A DNA stretch of 64,000 nt from the NCBI RefSeq assembly GCF_041296385.1, contig NC_091013.1, positions 12,228,001 to 12,292,000 on the forward strand, written 5' to 3'. Position 1 is the first letter of the stretch; each line of letters begins with the position of its first letter. The notes under the pieces were generated by a model. That model was not told where the DNA came from, did no database searches, and saw only the letters and a program-made list of their open reading frames with translations. Origin of the DNA: Aphelocoma coerulescens (taxonomy: Eukaryota; Chordata; Aves; Passeriformes; Corvidae). The position numbers and the translations under genes were made by a program. Positions 11,401-23,990 of the stretch are shown piece by piece.

Positions 11401-14400
11401 AATGCATTGAATTAACATAAAAATATAACTTGAAAAAATCTTCTCTCACCAAAGTAGCCCCTAAACCTGACACAAAAACCAAGTAAAAACATAGGAACAT
11501 CTGCAGGTTTATCTCCAAAATGCATTCTGCGTTAAATCTCAAAAGGCAGTTCTTACTAAATCATGTAAACACCACATTTTTTCAATTATCAAAAGATCCA
11601 ATCTTTTCACAACCAACAGAAAAAATAAAAGTTATTTGATCTTCTCGCTCTTGTTAGAACTGTAGCAACAAAACAACCCTCACAGAATAACCAAAATTCT
11701 AACTCATTTGCCAGTAGCAGAATTATTAAATCATGCAAACAATGCCCTTGGCTTACTTCTCTGCATTGCAGCCAAGGGCAGGGTTTAGAAAGGTTACACA
11801 CAGAGTCATGGGGTAGTGCAAGCATTAAAATTGTCTTTCTTATCATACTGGATAATGTAGAAGGATGTAACAAGACTTTCATTTGCAAAGCAAAAGCGAA
11901 GGCTACAGGATCACCAACAGAACTCGATTTTACTCAGATCACAAAAGCCACTGAGCATTCAATAGAAAAATTTCTTCTATTTTTTTTTTAAAAAAGCAAA
12001 AATCAGTCAACTTCAATGAACTGTGATTGAGGGCAGTATTCTGTAACTGATGTTCTAAGCCTTTAAAGTTTCATCATCTGTAAGTAGTTGTACTAGAACT
12101 CTCTTTCATTTCACAAAGGAACAGCAAGTAACTGTTATAACCAATACAAAGAAACATAAAACACAAGAATGGAGATGAAAATAAGTTCTGCTTTATCTGC
12201 AGAACATATGAATACCAAACCAAGGCAAAACAAAATAAAGCCTAGATGCTTGTGGCAAGAATTTCTGAGCCACTTTTCTGAACCGTGTAATTTCTTTCTG
12301 GGCTCATTTCCTACTACTTATCAGCTGCAACAATGCATATCAATAAAAATTTTGGCAAAAATGGTATGATATTAGCTGGAAATAATTCAGAAAAATTAAG
12401 ATGGGATAAGGAAGTATCGGCTGAACATTATACACTTTTTGTTTATCTTCAAGGTTCTGTGAATATTGACGAAGTGACAAACAGCTGAAGCCAGGGGAAA
12501 TGTAAAATACTTCAAAATCCAAATATAAAAATAACTGAATATCTTGTAGTTGAACTTTTTCAGAGGTGTCACAGGCTTCTTTTACTCAAGTCCCCACACT
12601 CAGAAAGCCTTACTTCACTGTGGGGAAAATAGGAGAAGACAACTACATTTCCCCAATTTTGTCTGGATTACTTTTCAGTGGTCATATTCTAGCTTTTGCA
12701 CAAGGCCAGACAGAGGGATGGATAAGCAATAGTTTACTAATGTCAGTCATATACCCCTCTGCTTCTCTGAATTGAGACATGTCATCTGTCTCAGACCACT
12801 ACCTGATGTAGATTAGGCCTTCAAGCAGAGTGTCTGGGCTTTCACTGGGTTATTGCCTGGTCTTCCCTTTCTTTTTTCACTGTCTGTAAGTGGTTTCTCT
12901 CTCCCTTCAGTCTGGAATACTGCTGATGAGTGACAGAAAGGGATGATGTTTTCCATCTCTTGCCTCTCTAACCAGGTAAAGGACTAAATTGTCACCTTCA
13001 GACTGAGAAATCAATCTAATGTTACTATGCATGTATGTAATGTTTAGTCCTAGGAGACAGATATCAATAGAATCTCTAAAGTACATGTATAATGAATAAG
13101 AAATCAAGATGCTAATTGTCAGGGGCTTCTGATCTATTAAGAAATCATATTCCTGAATATTGATCTATTTTTTCAGATGACTTTTATTTTCCATTTCTTC
13201 ACAATATTTCTTGTTTGATTTTCATTTGCTTGTTTTTCTTTGTCCTTAACACTGAAGTATAACTCAATACATATTAAAAGGTTTTATTTACATCACTTTA
13301 GTTGTGGACTACTGGGAGATTGGAGACAATTATAAAATTATTCTCATTTTGTCTATGTCTCAGAACATACACCATTCTCCTTTGATCCTCTTTCCCTGAA
13401 GGCCTCTTTTTTCAGATCAACAAAAGGGGAAAACAGAGAAAGTCAATCAAAACTTCATAACAGATTATAAAACACAATAGTTATTACAGTCTGCTCACCC
13501 TCTGTAAAAATACAATGCTGTGCAGTAAAAGATAAAGCTTCCAGATTGGGTTGGTTTCACATTACTGTCAAAAATAATGTTGAAGGATGGGCATGTTTAG
13601 AAACTCTTTTTTATACAGATTTAACTGATAAATATTGTTTCATTTAGATTTAATTCTACTGTTTGTTCTACTATATTTCTTTCCTTACAAAAAATGTTGA
13701 AAAAAAAAAAAACACACAAAAAAATCCTTCCCCAATAACAATCAAAAAAAATCTAGGAAACCATACACAAAAGCCCCTCAAAGCCAAAAACCCTATGCAT
13801 AGATATAATTCTAATTTTATAGTCAGGTATGACCACATTTTAACTTCTTTCCACATATTCTCCACACATCATTTTTACATATACATTATCAACCTGCTAT
13901 TCAAAATTCTTTCCTATCAGTTTTTGTTTTCTCCTAAGCCCTTCCTAAATCCATGAACCAAGTCAATAGTAATACAAAGAACAATGATGTAAAATAAAAC
14001 TCATACTGTAAAGTTAAATGCAAAAATGCCAAGTTAGCAGGTGTATTTGGTAGGATCAAGTGAAAATTATGTTTAATTCTTTCAGTTGGAAAAGATATAG
14101 AACCTTGTAGATATATTTTATTATGTAGTTAATCAATTATGAAAATGCAAAGACATTGAGTTCTACTGAATGAGACAAGTAGATGACTTAAAAAGTATCG
14201 AGAATGAGTGAAATAATTCACTTATGAGAAGTAATTCCCTTAGGAAAAATCACATTCAAAATTCTCAAGAATCTCTAAGTACCAGCAGACACCCAATTCA
14301 GTCAAGTCCACAAAATGGGAGGATATGCAATATATGGTGAATAATTCAGATATATTTGTAAGTACTGTGTTATTTTATGCCACTTAACAATGTGTGAACC

Positions 14401-17400
14401 AGGAAAGGAGCCCTACTCTGTTCATGTTCTGGCCATTCAAATAGAAGACAACTTGCAAGTTGTCTGCATTTTTTGAGTTTGTGGTTAAATGAACAATACA
14501 TTTCCTAAAAATGTTTTCCAGCAGAAACAGCAATGTAAAGAAAACTAACATTTTTTTAATAACAAAATGTTAATTTCAGAAAAAAATAAAAATACCTTCC
14601 CATGTAAAACAGTAAAACACATATTTCATATGTTTACACATATTTCAGAGTAAGGGGCATGGACAAGACTACTTTGAATGGACTTAGACTAAACATTTCA
14701 ACCAAAGACTTGACAAACCTAAAATAGATATAGTTACATGGGAGTATGTAGTTGCACTATTTATTTTAATTCTAATAGAGCATAAGTTTTTGTTGGACAT
14801 TTCTTAGCATGCATAATCACAGTTGCCATCAAAAGAACAATATAATTAGAGTATTGCAGATAAGTCAAAGCTGATTTTCTGAGCCCTCATTATCCAAAAT
14901 GCACAGATAAGGAGCTTTTTTCTGAGCATTGAGAAAAAAATATCTCGACCCAGCAACAAAAGAAGAAGAAGAAGAATGAAACAGAGGAGGAGGACAAGGA
15001 AAGATTTGGATGGAGTAATTTTTTCTGTTACCTGAGTTTATGTGAGGAAGAGCCAAAAATGACGCAAAATTTAGACATATATATGAATGTGCATAGATAT
15101 TCTTATCTATGTGCAAAATATTTGTGTATGCAGATATAAACATATTTGTACATACTCCTACACATATGTTTATCTCTGTGTGTATAAAACCAAACCAAAC
15201 AAAAAAAAATAAACAAACTCAGAGAATGGTGCAGAGGGAATTGATACCCTACTTGGAAGAAAAGAATAATTTTTCCTGAAAGTGAGCAAGTAATTTGGGT
15301 GGGTAACCAGAAAAAATAAAAATCCAGACAGGATACTAAAATGCCCTGGATGAGCTGTGAAAATCAAACAGAAGCTCTTTGGGGGCTGAAGTATGTATCT
15401 GGGTTATCCAGGTCAGCTGCCTTATCCTCATCTGACTGCACCATGAAGAATGTGTTTACAATTAAATACTGATGTATTTCCTCTTTTGCAGCCACCACTG
15501 AATTTGCAGATATGGCAAAACTGACAGGCACTGTCTTTTAAGGAACTTTCAATTACTAGCAGGTCCAACAAATGCATAATTATGAAAAAAGCTAGAAGAG
15601 TAAATTACATGTGTGTCAGGATAAATCATTAATTTTCCAGCTATTTTTTGTGCTTTGACACGGCTTAATTTTTTTTAAATGGTGACATATGAAAATGTGA
15701 AGAAAAACCGTAAAGGATTTTTTTTTTAATTTAAAAAGATAGTCCATAGATAGAAAAATGACAAGCTGTGTAATAAAATGCTATTCTAACAAAATATCAG
15801 ACTGATTAAAAATACCAGGGGAACAGAACATTGTTTCATAAGGCCCTCTTTTCCATGTGGATCGGTAGTGTGGGAGAAAATCCTTGTAATTCTTTGCACT
15901 GCTCCCACACATACGCCTACACATATCATCACTTGACTTTCAAACTAACAATAGAAGTGTTAGTAGAGCTATCACCATCTGCAGAATGAACTGTGCATTT
16001 TTAAGGCTGCAACAGTCTCAGACATTAGCAGTAGTAGTCATATAGATGGTAAGTAATACCCTCTTTCCACAAGAACCATGTAGGGGTCAGTTGATAGAGT
16101 TACCCATAAAATCACAAATATAAGTTCCTTTACATTAAAAAATGAATAAGTTGGAAAATCTTTTTCAGCTTCTAGAGTTTAATATGAGATAAAGGGCTTT
16201 CATCTAGTAATGGTGGGAGCAATGAGATACTCCACTACAGAGTCTCTACAGTCACACATGTCAATTATTTTGGCCAGTGTTTTAATGACCTTGGAGAAAA
16301 CCTCACAATGATCAGCTAGTAATTATTGCAAATAATGTGTTTGGGGAGTGGAAGTTCAAATCAATAAAGGATTTTTCTATTTATTATACTTTTTTATTTT
16401 TTTCTATTTAACAATTCTGGCCAGAATTAGAGTGCTACACCCAAAAATAAGTTCTGTGGTCATCATTCTTTTCACTAAGTGTCTGTATCCTTTGATTATT
16501 TTGAAGTAAAACTTAGGGCTTAACATCTGAGTTTCCTAACTGCGTACAATTATTGCAGGACCTTTATGGTGTAGATTGCAAGACTACTGGTGTGGTAACA
16601 GGCTGCTTTTTCTCCTTGCTATATTGAAACCATCAAGAAATCCTCAGTGGAAACAAATATTGTCAAAATATTGGAGCTGTGCAGGAAAAGATTCCTCAGA
16701 ACTTTGCAAAGATGATTATATAGGGAAAAAAAAATCAAGAAACAGAGGACAAAGCTAAAAATCAGGTGACAGAATAGCATAAACTCAGTTACAGAATGCT
16801 AAATCTGTCCAAAAGGACATCAAGACTGAAAAGCAACAGAATAACTGACAGCAGACAGGATGGACAAACTTGGACCTAGGTCTGATTCTTCCTCTGCCAA
16901 CTCCTGCTTGTGTCACTCAAGGTGCATCCTTTGAAAAACAGCTGCAGAGTTTCTTTCCAGTGACCTGAGATTTCAGTCTGTTCAAGATATTTCTGGAAGA
17001 AAAAGAAATCTGAGATAGCCTTTGATAACAGTGTAATGGCTAAAATATTAGCCCAACACCCTCAGTGTGGATTAACAGTAAATCTGGGGAAAATTTGAAA
17101 TGTTTCACACAGACATCTTTCAGCTCCAAGTTTAATCTTCAGGGATGCCAGGGTATGCTCTTAATAGTTTTTTCTTTAATATAGAATGTTAAGGGCTCTC
17201 TTAAGTTGGAAATGTGTCCTACTAGGGACATTTGTATATAAGAATTATCCTAGCTGCTTGCCTATAGAAGTGGTGCAAATATCTGAGTTTGCTCGGTCTG
17301 GATCCAAACCGGATTTGGTTTGAAAATTTTGAAGCAGGAAAAAGTAGGGCAAGATTATTTGGCAGTACACACTAATGTAGGCATAATGTAGGCATAAGAT

Positions 17401-17651
17401 TTCTGGCCTACAACAATGTATACCTATCTACCACTATAGCACAAAGCATTCCCATGTACTTCATTTGCAGACTAACACTGCAGGATGATGAATGTGGCTG
17501 TCAGGTTTACTTGAGTTTAACTGAAAGTATAAAAAGATTGAAATCCACCGATTTCTAATCACACACCCCGAAACATCCTTGAGGATCTGTGTGTTAATTA
17601 TAATTTATCACATCTGAAGTTTTTTATCCTAACTCAACAGCAAAGGTGAAC
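8460..17651. other. 9-kb AT-rich stretch, no gene or transposon recognised
   Basis: No CR1, LTR or coding block is recognised. Small features are a GAA run at about 14961-14976 followed by GAG/GGA-rich bases, T- and A-runs, and an exon-like 65-bp segment at 12911-12975. That segment lies between a polypyrimidine-AG and an AG|GTAAAG, and has no coding support. Open frames here do not exceed 97 codons and have no recognisable family. Confidence 0.6.
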
Positions 17652-17668
17652 TTTTTTTTTTTTTTTTT
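17652..17668. repeat. Poly(T) run (17 T)
   Basis: A 17-base T homopolymer is seen directly, 126 bp upstream of the CTCCT array. No retroposon body is recognisable upstream or downstream, so it is not assigned to an element. Confidence 0.9.
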
Positions 17669-17793
17669 GAGAGTATTAAGGTGGAAAAATTGTGGCTTTG
17701 AGGATTTCCTGAGCTGGGAGACAAGTGACGAGGATTTTTCAAGACATCTGTTTGGACTTTCTGCCCCCTTCCTGCAATATCCAAATGTAAGCG

Positions 17794-18098
17794 CTCCTCT
17801 CCTCTCCTCTCCTCTCCTCTCCTCTCCTCTCCTCTCCTCTCCTCTCCTCTCCTCTCCTCTCCTCTCCTCTCCTCTCCTCTCCTCTCCTCTCCTCTCCTCT
17901 CCTCTCCTCTCCTCTCCTCTCCTCTCCTCTCCTCTCCTCTCCTCTCCTCTCCTCTCCTCTCCTCTCCTCTCCTCTCCTCTCCTCTCCTCTCCTCTCCTCT
18001 CCTCTCCTCTCCTCTCCTCTCCTCTCCTCTCCTCTCCTCTCCTCTCCTCTCCTCTCCTCTCCTCTCCTCCCCTCTCCTCCCCTCTCCTCTCCTCTCCC
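17794..18098. repeat. (CTCCT)n pentamer array, about 61 units
   Basis: The array is 305 bp of pyrimidine-only + strand. The first 275 bp (17794-18068) are perfect, and the last units carry single extra C bases. The complementary strand is pure purine, rich in GGAGA steps. Pure homopurine-homopyrimidine repeats with mirror symmetry can form intramolecular triplexes, and GGA repeats can stack as guanine tetrads; this is known chemistry and was not shown here. A five-base unit without stop triplets leaves all frames open, which explains the long open frames over it on both strands (17624-18293). They are not genes. The purity implies recent growth and probable length polymorphism. Confidence 0.97.
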
Positions 18099-19519
18099 AT
18101 TTTTCTTTCTTAAAAGTTTTTCTGTATTATATATAATCCAGGAATGAAAACACTCCACTGTGTCCTTAAGCATCTTTACCGAGAACAAAAATTCTGTAAT
18201 GTATGTGAAGAGCTCAGCAACGACACTGTTTTGAGAGATGTGTGTATGCAAACTTGCACTGCCTTGAGAGGTCTTTCTTACAGCTGGCATCACTTTGAAA
18301 AATTGTGTTTCATTTGGCTGCTACAATGTGTTGTACTTGATGAAGTAGGCATACAAGTGCTATCAAGGTTATCTTGAGTTCACCAATCTGCCATTCCTCT
18401 TTCAGTTGACCTCCCTCTTCACTGCAACACAAGTGTTCCTCTAGACCCGTTTTTGTTTAGGTTTCTGAAAGAAGTCAGCCAACTAATCATGTGTTGAGTG
18501 AATAAGTGAATATGACCACAATGCAATACATACATAAATTCATACATTTATATATAGGGGGTAGGTTTAATAAAATTAAAATGTGAAACTTTTCAGTCTT
18601 AAAGCTAAATAGCTGTAATACACAGAAAGGCCCCGTGTTCTTTACTACTCATTCTCATCTCCATTTACACCAACTTTTATCATGAGTATATGAATTGAGT
18701 AATTTTATTTCTTTTCCAATATAGAACTATAATTCACCAAATAAAGCCATTTTGAAAATTACTAGATATCAGTTTTTTGGTATGTGTATACGACTGAAAG
18801 GAAGGAGGGCAATAAATGCTATGATGAGCAAGCATAAAGGAAAATATATTCTGAGGAGTTATATGGAAAACTTGACTGGAGAGAGAGATACTGACATGCT
18901 AATTTGGGGAATAGTCACATTATATATCTTGTTGTATCTTATTCTGTCATATCTCCAATAGTAATTGTCCCAATAATATTTTTACTAATAAGTATGGCTG
19001 AGTTTCTCCACAGGGTGTCTTGAAGCAGCATTCAATCCAGAGGCCTCAGGTTCAAGCTCTCCAGAACACAGCCTGCCACTGTCCTTACAAAGTCTGTCAC
19101 TCTGGTTACCGGTGGCCTGTGAGTTCCCAGTGGAGAGTTAATTCTGAGACCCATAACAGCCAGAGTCAGAAGAGTGAGGTCTATCTGCTACGGTGAGGTT
19201 TAATGGGATTTTCCTGTTGGTTCCTTTTAGAACAGGGCTCAACAAATAGCCCTTTTACTGCCATTCTGTGCTTCTCAGTCTCAGTCTCAGTTGCAGAAAT
19301 TACATTTATTTTAACTATGACATGATTGACTTTTACCAGCTGTACGTTGTGTGATAAGCCACCACCTTCTGCCCCTGCATAAGCTGATAGAAAAGAAATT
19401 AGACCTAAGAAAATGTGGTTATTATTGTGGATAGGAGAATGGTTTTGTCATTAAGGTGAACCTTATAAGACTTGGATTCAATAACCAAATCATGTGCAAA
19501 TCTCTTAAGCCAAACAGTG
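18099..19519. other. Spacer; possible LTR-like remnant near 19.0-19.2 kb
   Basis: No gene is recognised. The segment of about 18995-19230 is less AT-rich than its surroundings and has, on the minus strand, an ATTAAA signal near 19204 followed by unit-like sequence. That texture recalls an LTR, but I found no terminal dinucleotides or duplicated target, so it is left unassigned. A short TCAGTC tandem lies at 19275-19291. Confidence 0.35.
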
Positions 19520-19766
19520 GTCAGGGACTGCCACAGGAGATTCAGGTTGGATATTAGGAAAAAAGTCTTCACTAAAAGAGTGGTTAAGCATGGGAACAGA
19601 CTGCCCAGAGAAGTGGTTGGGTCACCATCTCTGAAAGTGTTCAAAAAATGTTTGAATATGGCACTTGGGAACATGATTTAGTGGTGAAGATATCAGTGGT
19701 GTTACATTGATGGTTGGACTTGATGTTCCTAGAGGCATTTTCAAACCTTAATGAGTCTATGACTAT
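19520..19766 (+). mobile_element. CR1 LINE 3' end (sense on + strand)
   Basis: The copy is clear in its 3' UTR: 'aggttggatattaggaaaaa' (19544-19563), 'agtggttaagcatgggaacagactgcccagagaagtgg' (about 19579-19616), 'gtcaccatctctgaaagtgttcaaaaaatg' (19621-19650), 'tggttggacttgatg' (19711-19725), and the terminal 'atgagtctatgac' block at about 19751-19763. Only the last 250 bp survive, a typical 5' truncation. The 69-codon frame across it is non-functional. Confidence 0.9.
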
Positions 19767-20021
19767 ACTCACTCATTCCCAGAGAGCGGTCATTGGGAGG
19801 AAAGGGGCTAGGAAGATCTGATGAAATGGAGTTTCTCAGATGAAAGTGTTTCTCATCAGTGTAGGATGCTTAAAACAGAGACAAACTCAGATCTGCTGGA
19901 TGTGGCAGAGCTGGATGCACCCAGCTGTGAGAGTCTCAGCTCCATTGCTCCTTGCATCATTTTCTGTTCAAATGAGTTCACTGTTCAACAAAGACTATAA
20001 AAAAATTCCCCTGGTATAGAA

Positions 20022-20262
20022 GCAAAGAATGGTTTGGGTCGGAAGGGACCTGAAAGATCGCCTAGTTCCACCTGCCCTGACATGGACAGAGAAACTTTCC
20101 ATCAGACCAGGTTGCTCAGAGCCCCATCCAACCCGGCCTTGAATAGTTCCAGGAATGGGGCGTTCAGAGCTTCTCCGGGAAAACTATTCCAGTGCCTCAC
20201 CAACCTCACAGCAAGAATTTCTTCCTAACATCTAGTCTATTCCTATTCTCAGAGCTATATCA
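20022..20262 (-). mobile_element. CR1 LINE 3' end (sense on - strand)
   Basis: Reading the + strand gives the reverse complement of the CR1 3' end: 'gaatggtttgggtcggaagggacct' (about 20028-20052), 'catggacagagaaactttcc' (20081-20100), 'aggttgctcagagccccatccaacccggccttgaa' (about 20108-20142), and 'agcaagaatttcttcctaacatctagtctattcc' (about 20211-20244). It is a short 5'-truncated copy. Its 3' end lies about 260 bp from the 3' end of the + strand CR1 just upstream, so the two tails face each other. Confidence 0.9.
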
Positions 20263-21328
20263 GACCGAGCTGTGTGAAAAAGTAACCTACTGCCTTATGC
20301 ATTTATTTTAGAAGTATAATTGGATGGAAGTACAGACAAGTGATGTAAGTTTGAAACAGAAGCTTATGGCTTTGTAAAACCAAGAGCAAATACTTGATTT
20401 AAACTTGCAATCATATTTTTATCTGAGGGAAAACATAATTAGAAAGAAAGATACAGTATAACTCTTGTTTTAATAAACTATATTTCACATATGCTTTATA
20501 ATTTGAAATGTTACACCATGTTTGAGTAACTCAAGTGGGATCAACTTTCATAATTATCTAAATCAGCTCGACATGTCTAGAGATCAGAATTTACATAACT
20601 AACTGAGGGAGTTTAGGTTTTATTTTTTTCTTTCATATCCGTGACTAGTACAAAGGGCAATATGATATTTTCAAAGTGCTTGCAAGTGTATAACAGTTTG
20701 CTAAAAAAGGAGAAAAACATGTAGTTTAAACATAAGATACAGGTGGTTTTTAAGTTTAAAAATATTGACAGTATACCCATGTCTTTGGAATTTAGATTTA
20801 AGAAAATACTCAGACAGGTTTATGAAAACAATTAAGTCCAGCAGAAACAGAAATAGTTAAGAACTAGTTTATAGAATGTTTGTGCTAATAATCTGTTGAT
20901 TAGGAAGGAGAAAAGTGATTTTTTGTTAGAGACCTTTACAATGTAAATGTAACATTCCTATTTAGAAATTAAACTCTCATTTGCACAGGATGGTGAAGGA
21001 AAAGTCAATATAGTCAACAAAGTATAACCAGTGCAGTCTGTATTGCATCTGAATCTCTTCCAGTGGTGAATAAGAAAAGGTGCTAACTTCAGTCAGGCAC
21101 CAATGTATTGCCTGAAGAGCCTGGTCATCAGGGTGAAGTATTGTCATCAGGGAAAAGAAATGTATCAAATCTTCCTCTATCTGAAGCCATATTAAAATAA
21201 GAAAATGTAATACAGAAATTTAAACATACAGTAGACTTATGCATAAATATGAAGTATTCAAGAGCAAAAACTGGCATCTGTTCTGGTTAATAAAAGTTGA
21301 ACTAGAAATGCATATTTCTTCTAATGTG

Positions 21329-21345
21329 TATATATATATATATAT
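21329..21345. repeat. (TA)8 dinucleotide run
   Basis: A TA run is seen directly, preceded by GTG. It is a short microsatellite. Confidence 0.9.
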
Positions 21346-23902
21346 CTCACTTATAATTTTCTGGTCTAGAACAGAAATACTTGCAATTGGGTTCTTACTG
21401 AAAAGATATCTCAAGGTGATGTCTTTTCATTTTAAGTATTAACAGAAGTCCTTTCTAGCATATACTAGCCTGAAAATTAATTGAAAATCCCAACATATTT
21501 TGTCTGTTAACACTTATCTTTAGTTTTAAATAGAAGATTAAAATAATCACACACACCACGATTAGTAATAGTTTCAGGAAAATATTACATTTTCTTGTAA
21601 TAGTGGTAATAAGATTAAATTATTTGCAGGACTACGTATTCCCTTGGCCCATGCACATGGAAACATAGGCTAACGATTTTCATAAGACAAATGTGAAATG
21701 AAGCAAAGCAGAATTAAAGCACCTTTGTATGAACAATGGATTCTCTCAATGCACAAAAAAGTGAAAACCAACCAAATATAATATCTGACAAAAACAACTA
21801 CAAATTATTGCCAAAATTTTCACATCTTCATGACTAAGGAAGGTTGATTAGGGACAGCATTTTTGGAAGGTGGTAAAGGATAATACTTTGAATGCTTAAA
21901 AAATAAATATCAACATATGTACATGAGAATCCTTTTCCTTTTAATTTTTTGAGGTAGACATGCATTATTAAAAAAGCTTAACTCATGTATTGACTGTGTA
22001 AGGTCTCAAAGCAAAATTTTCCCCAGGCATTCCCCAACTTAGCAATCCTCCATTTCTGTTAGTGTGCTTAATTTGAAAATAATGAGGTTTTCAGAGAATT
22101 ACAGAGGTCTGCACCATAATGTATGAAACTTAAATTGATTAGATATCTAAAGAAATCCATTTGTGTAATTTTTATAAGTAAAGCCAGTAGAGTATTTTGA
22201 TATCTACATATAAAAACATATGGAAACCATATTTAAGAAAAACCTTGGTTATTCATAACTGTTTATAAATACAGGCAAGAAAACCCTCTATAATAACTTT
22301 ATGAAATTATTAAAATGAAAGGTTTTCCTTTCCTCATATACACATCAAATGCAGAGTCAAGTTAACATAAATTACTTGTATGATCTCTTCTACTATTCCA
22401 GGATTATATATACAGATGTACAGAATTTACATGAAGAGAATTTTTTTTCTAGACAGAAGTTTTCAAGCCTTAAAATAGTTTCTGAGGAAATTTTATAACA
22501 GCGTGACTTTGACTTCATACTGAAGGTTTTCTTTAAAGAGAGTAAAACAAAGATTCACTTATTCCATGTCAGCATCAAAAAAAATCAGTGACATTTTCTT
22601 TGATTGCAACCTTTCCAAAATCTTTTCCATCTCTTATTAAGAATAATAGATAGACTAGGTAAAGATACATCAATTTGCATTAAAATCCTTACTCTTGTTT
22701 TTTTTTATTTTTTTAATAATAAACATTGATATTTCTTTATATCTGGGTCTTCACTTTTCTATTTAAAACAGAATGTACCAAATCAATGGATGTATTTGTA
22801 TAATAAGCACATTCTCTAGTACTTGCTCTGAAATGCTGGGAAAAAAAAATTGGTATTAAATACCTCCTGTGTTGGACTAACATCTGCAAAGAACAGATAT
22901 TAACTAGCAGTTTATCCATAAATATGTAAATTTATAGTCCTAAATTTCTTGATTAAAAAATATCAGACCAAACTGTATGTTAGATCATTATCACTTGCCA
23001 AAACAGAATTTATATTGCTGAAACTTAGATTGGAAGTTTATTGCAGTCAAAGTAAAGAAATTATCTAAATGTAAATGAATTTAATGCATTTGAGTGAAAC
23101 ATACCTATGGAAATTAACTGGACTATAAATAACTAAAATAACCTGGACTATAAAGATAATTACTACCATGCATTAAAACATAAAAGGAAATTCATATTTC
23201 TCACTGGAAATAAAAGATCATTGACTATGACAGATGTGAAACATGGATCATTTAATCAGTGTTTACATGTTCAAATACTTTTAGTTTGTTTAACAGTGAA
23301 TGACACACTGATAAATGTTTTAAATAATTTACTTTTTGTTGAGTGTAATAATAACATTGCGGAATAATACATTCTAGATACATAAATGAAATTTAATTGG
23401 CACCATCACTAGAACAGTAATGAGGAAACTATCTGGATCTTCAGGTATTCTGATGAGGAAGGGTTTATCTGATTACAGGGTTCTTCCATCTCTGACTTTT
23501 GCCTTCACATGTGGAAAGTTGGATTTAGGTATCATCACTGTAGGCATCTGCAAGTGGGTCGAGACTGTACAAGGGAGTAGAGTCTTTATGCCTCTCATAC
23601 TATCAGTGAAAGAGGTGCTCAATTTATCCAAAAAGCATTTGGTTAAGTGTCTATGCAGGTATCCATATTCATATATCTACATCATATATATGTATGTAGA
23701 TGACTGTTTTCCTCTAAGATCTATTGACAACCATGAGTAGATCTCCACTGGGACTAAGGAGAGGATATATGTGCAGGAACACAACAGACACTTCCGTCCA
23801 GAAACCTAAAATCAGGGTGCAGAATCTTGGTAAAACTGATTGAGAAGAAAATTATTGCACTCCCCTCAACCGCAGCCAGGCAACGTTTATTAATCTTCCT
23901 CC

Positions 23903-23990
23903 TCAAAAAAACTCAAACAACAACAACAAAACAAAACAAACAAAAAAAAAAACCACAATCAAGCAAACAAACGCAACAAAACCCAAACTC
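23903..23990. repeat. A/C-rich low-complexity tract (CAA, AAAC units)
   Basis: Mixed ACA/CAA triplets and AAAC tetramers flank an A run. It is a low-complexity tract of the degenerate microsatellite kind. Confidence 0.85.

Noticed and set aside
12911..12975. 65-bp exon-like segment between a polypyrimidine-AG and AG|GTAAAG
   Set aside because: Such pairs are frequent by chance in non-coding DNA. There is no coding support and no neighbouring exon-like segments.
17624..18293. Long Arg/Glu/Gly and Leu/Ser/Pro repeat proteins on both strands (155-184 codons)
   Set aside because: They are translations of the stop-free CTCCT pentamer array. All frames through such an array are open regardless of function.
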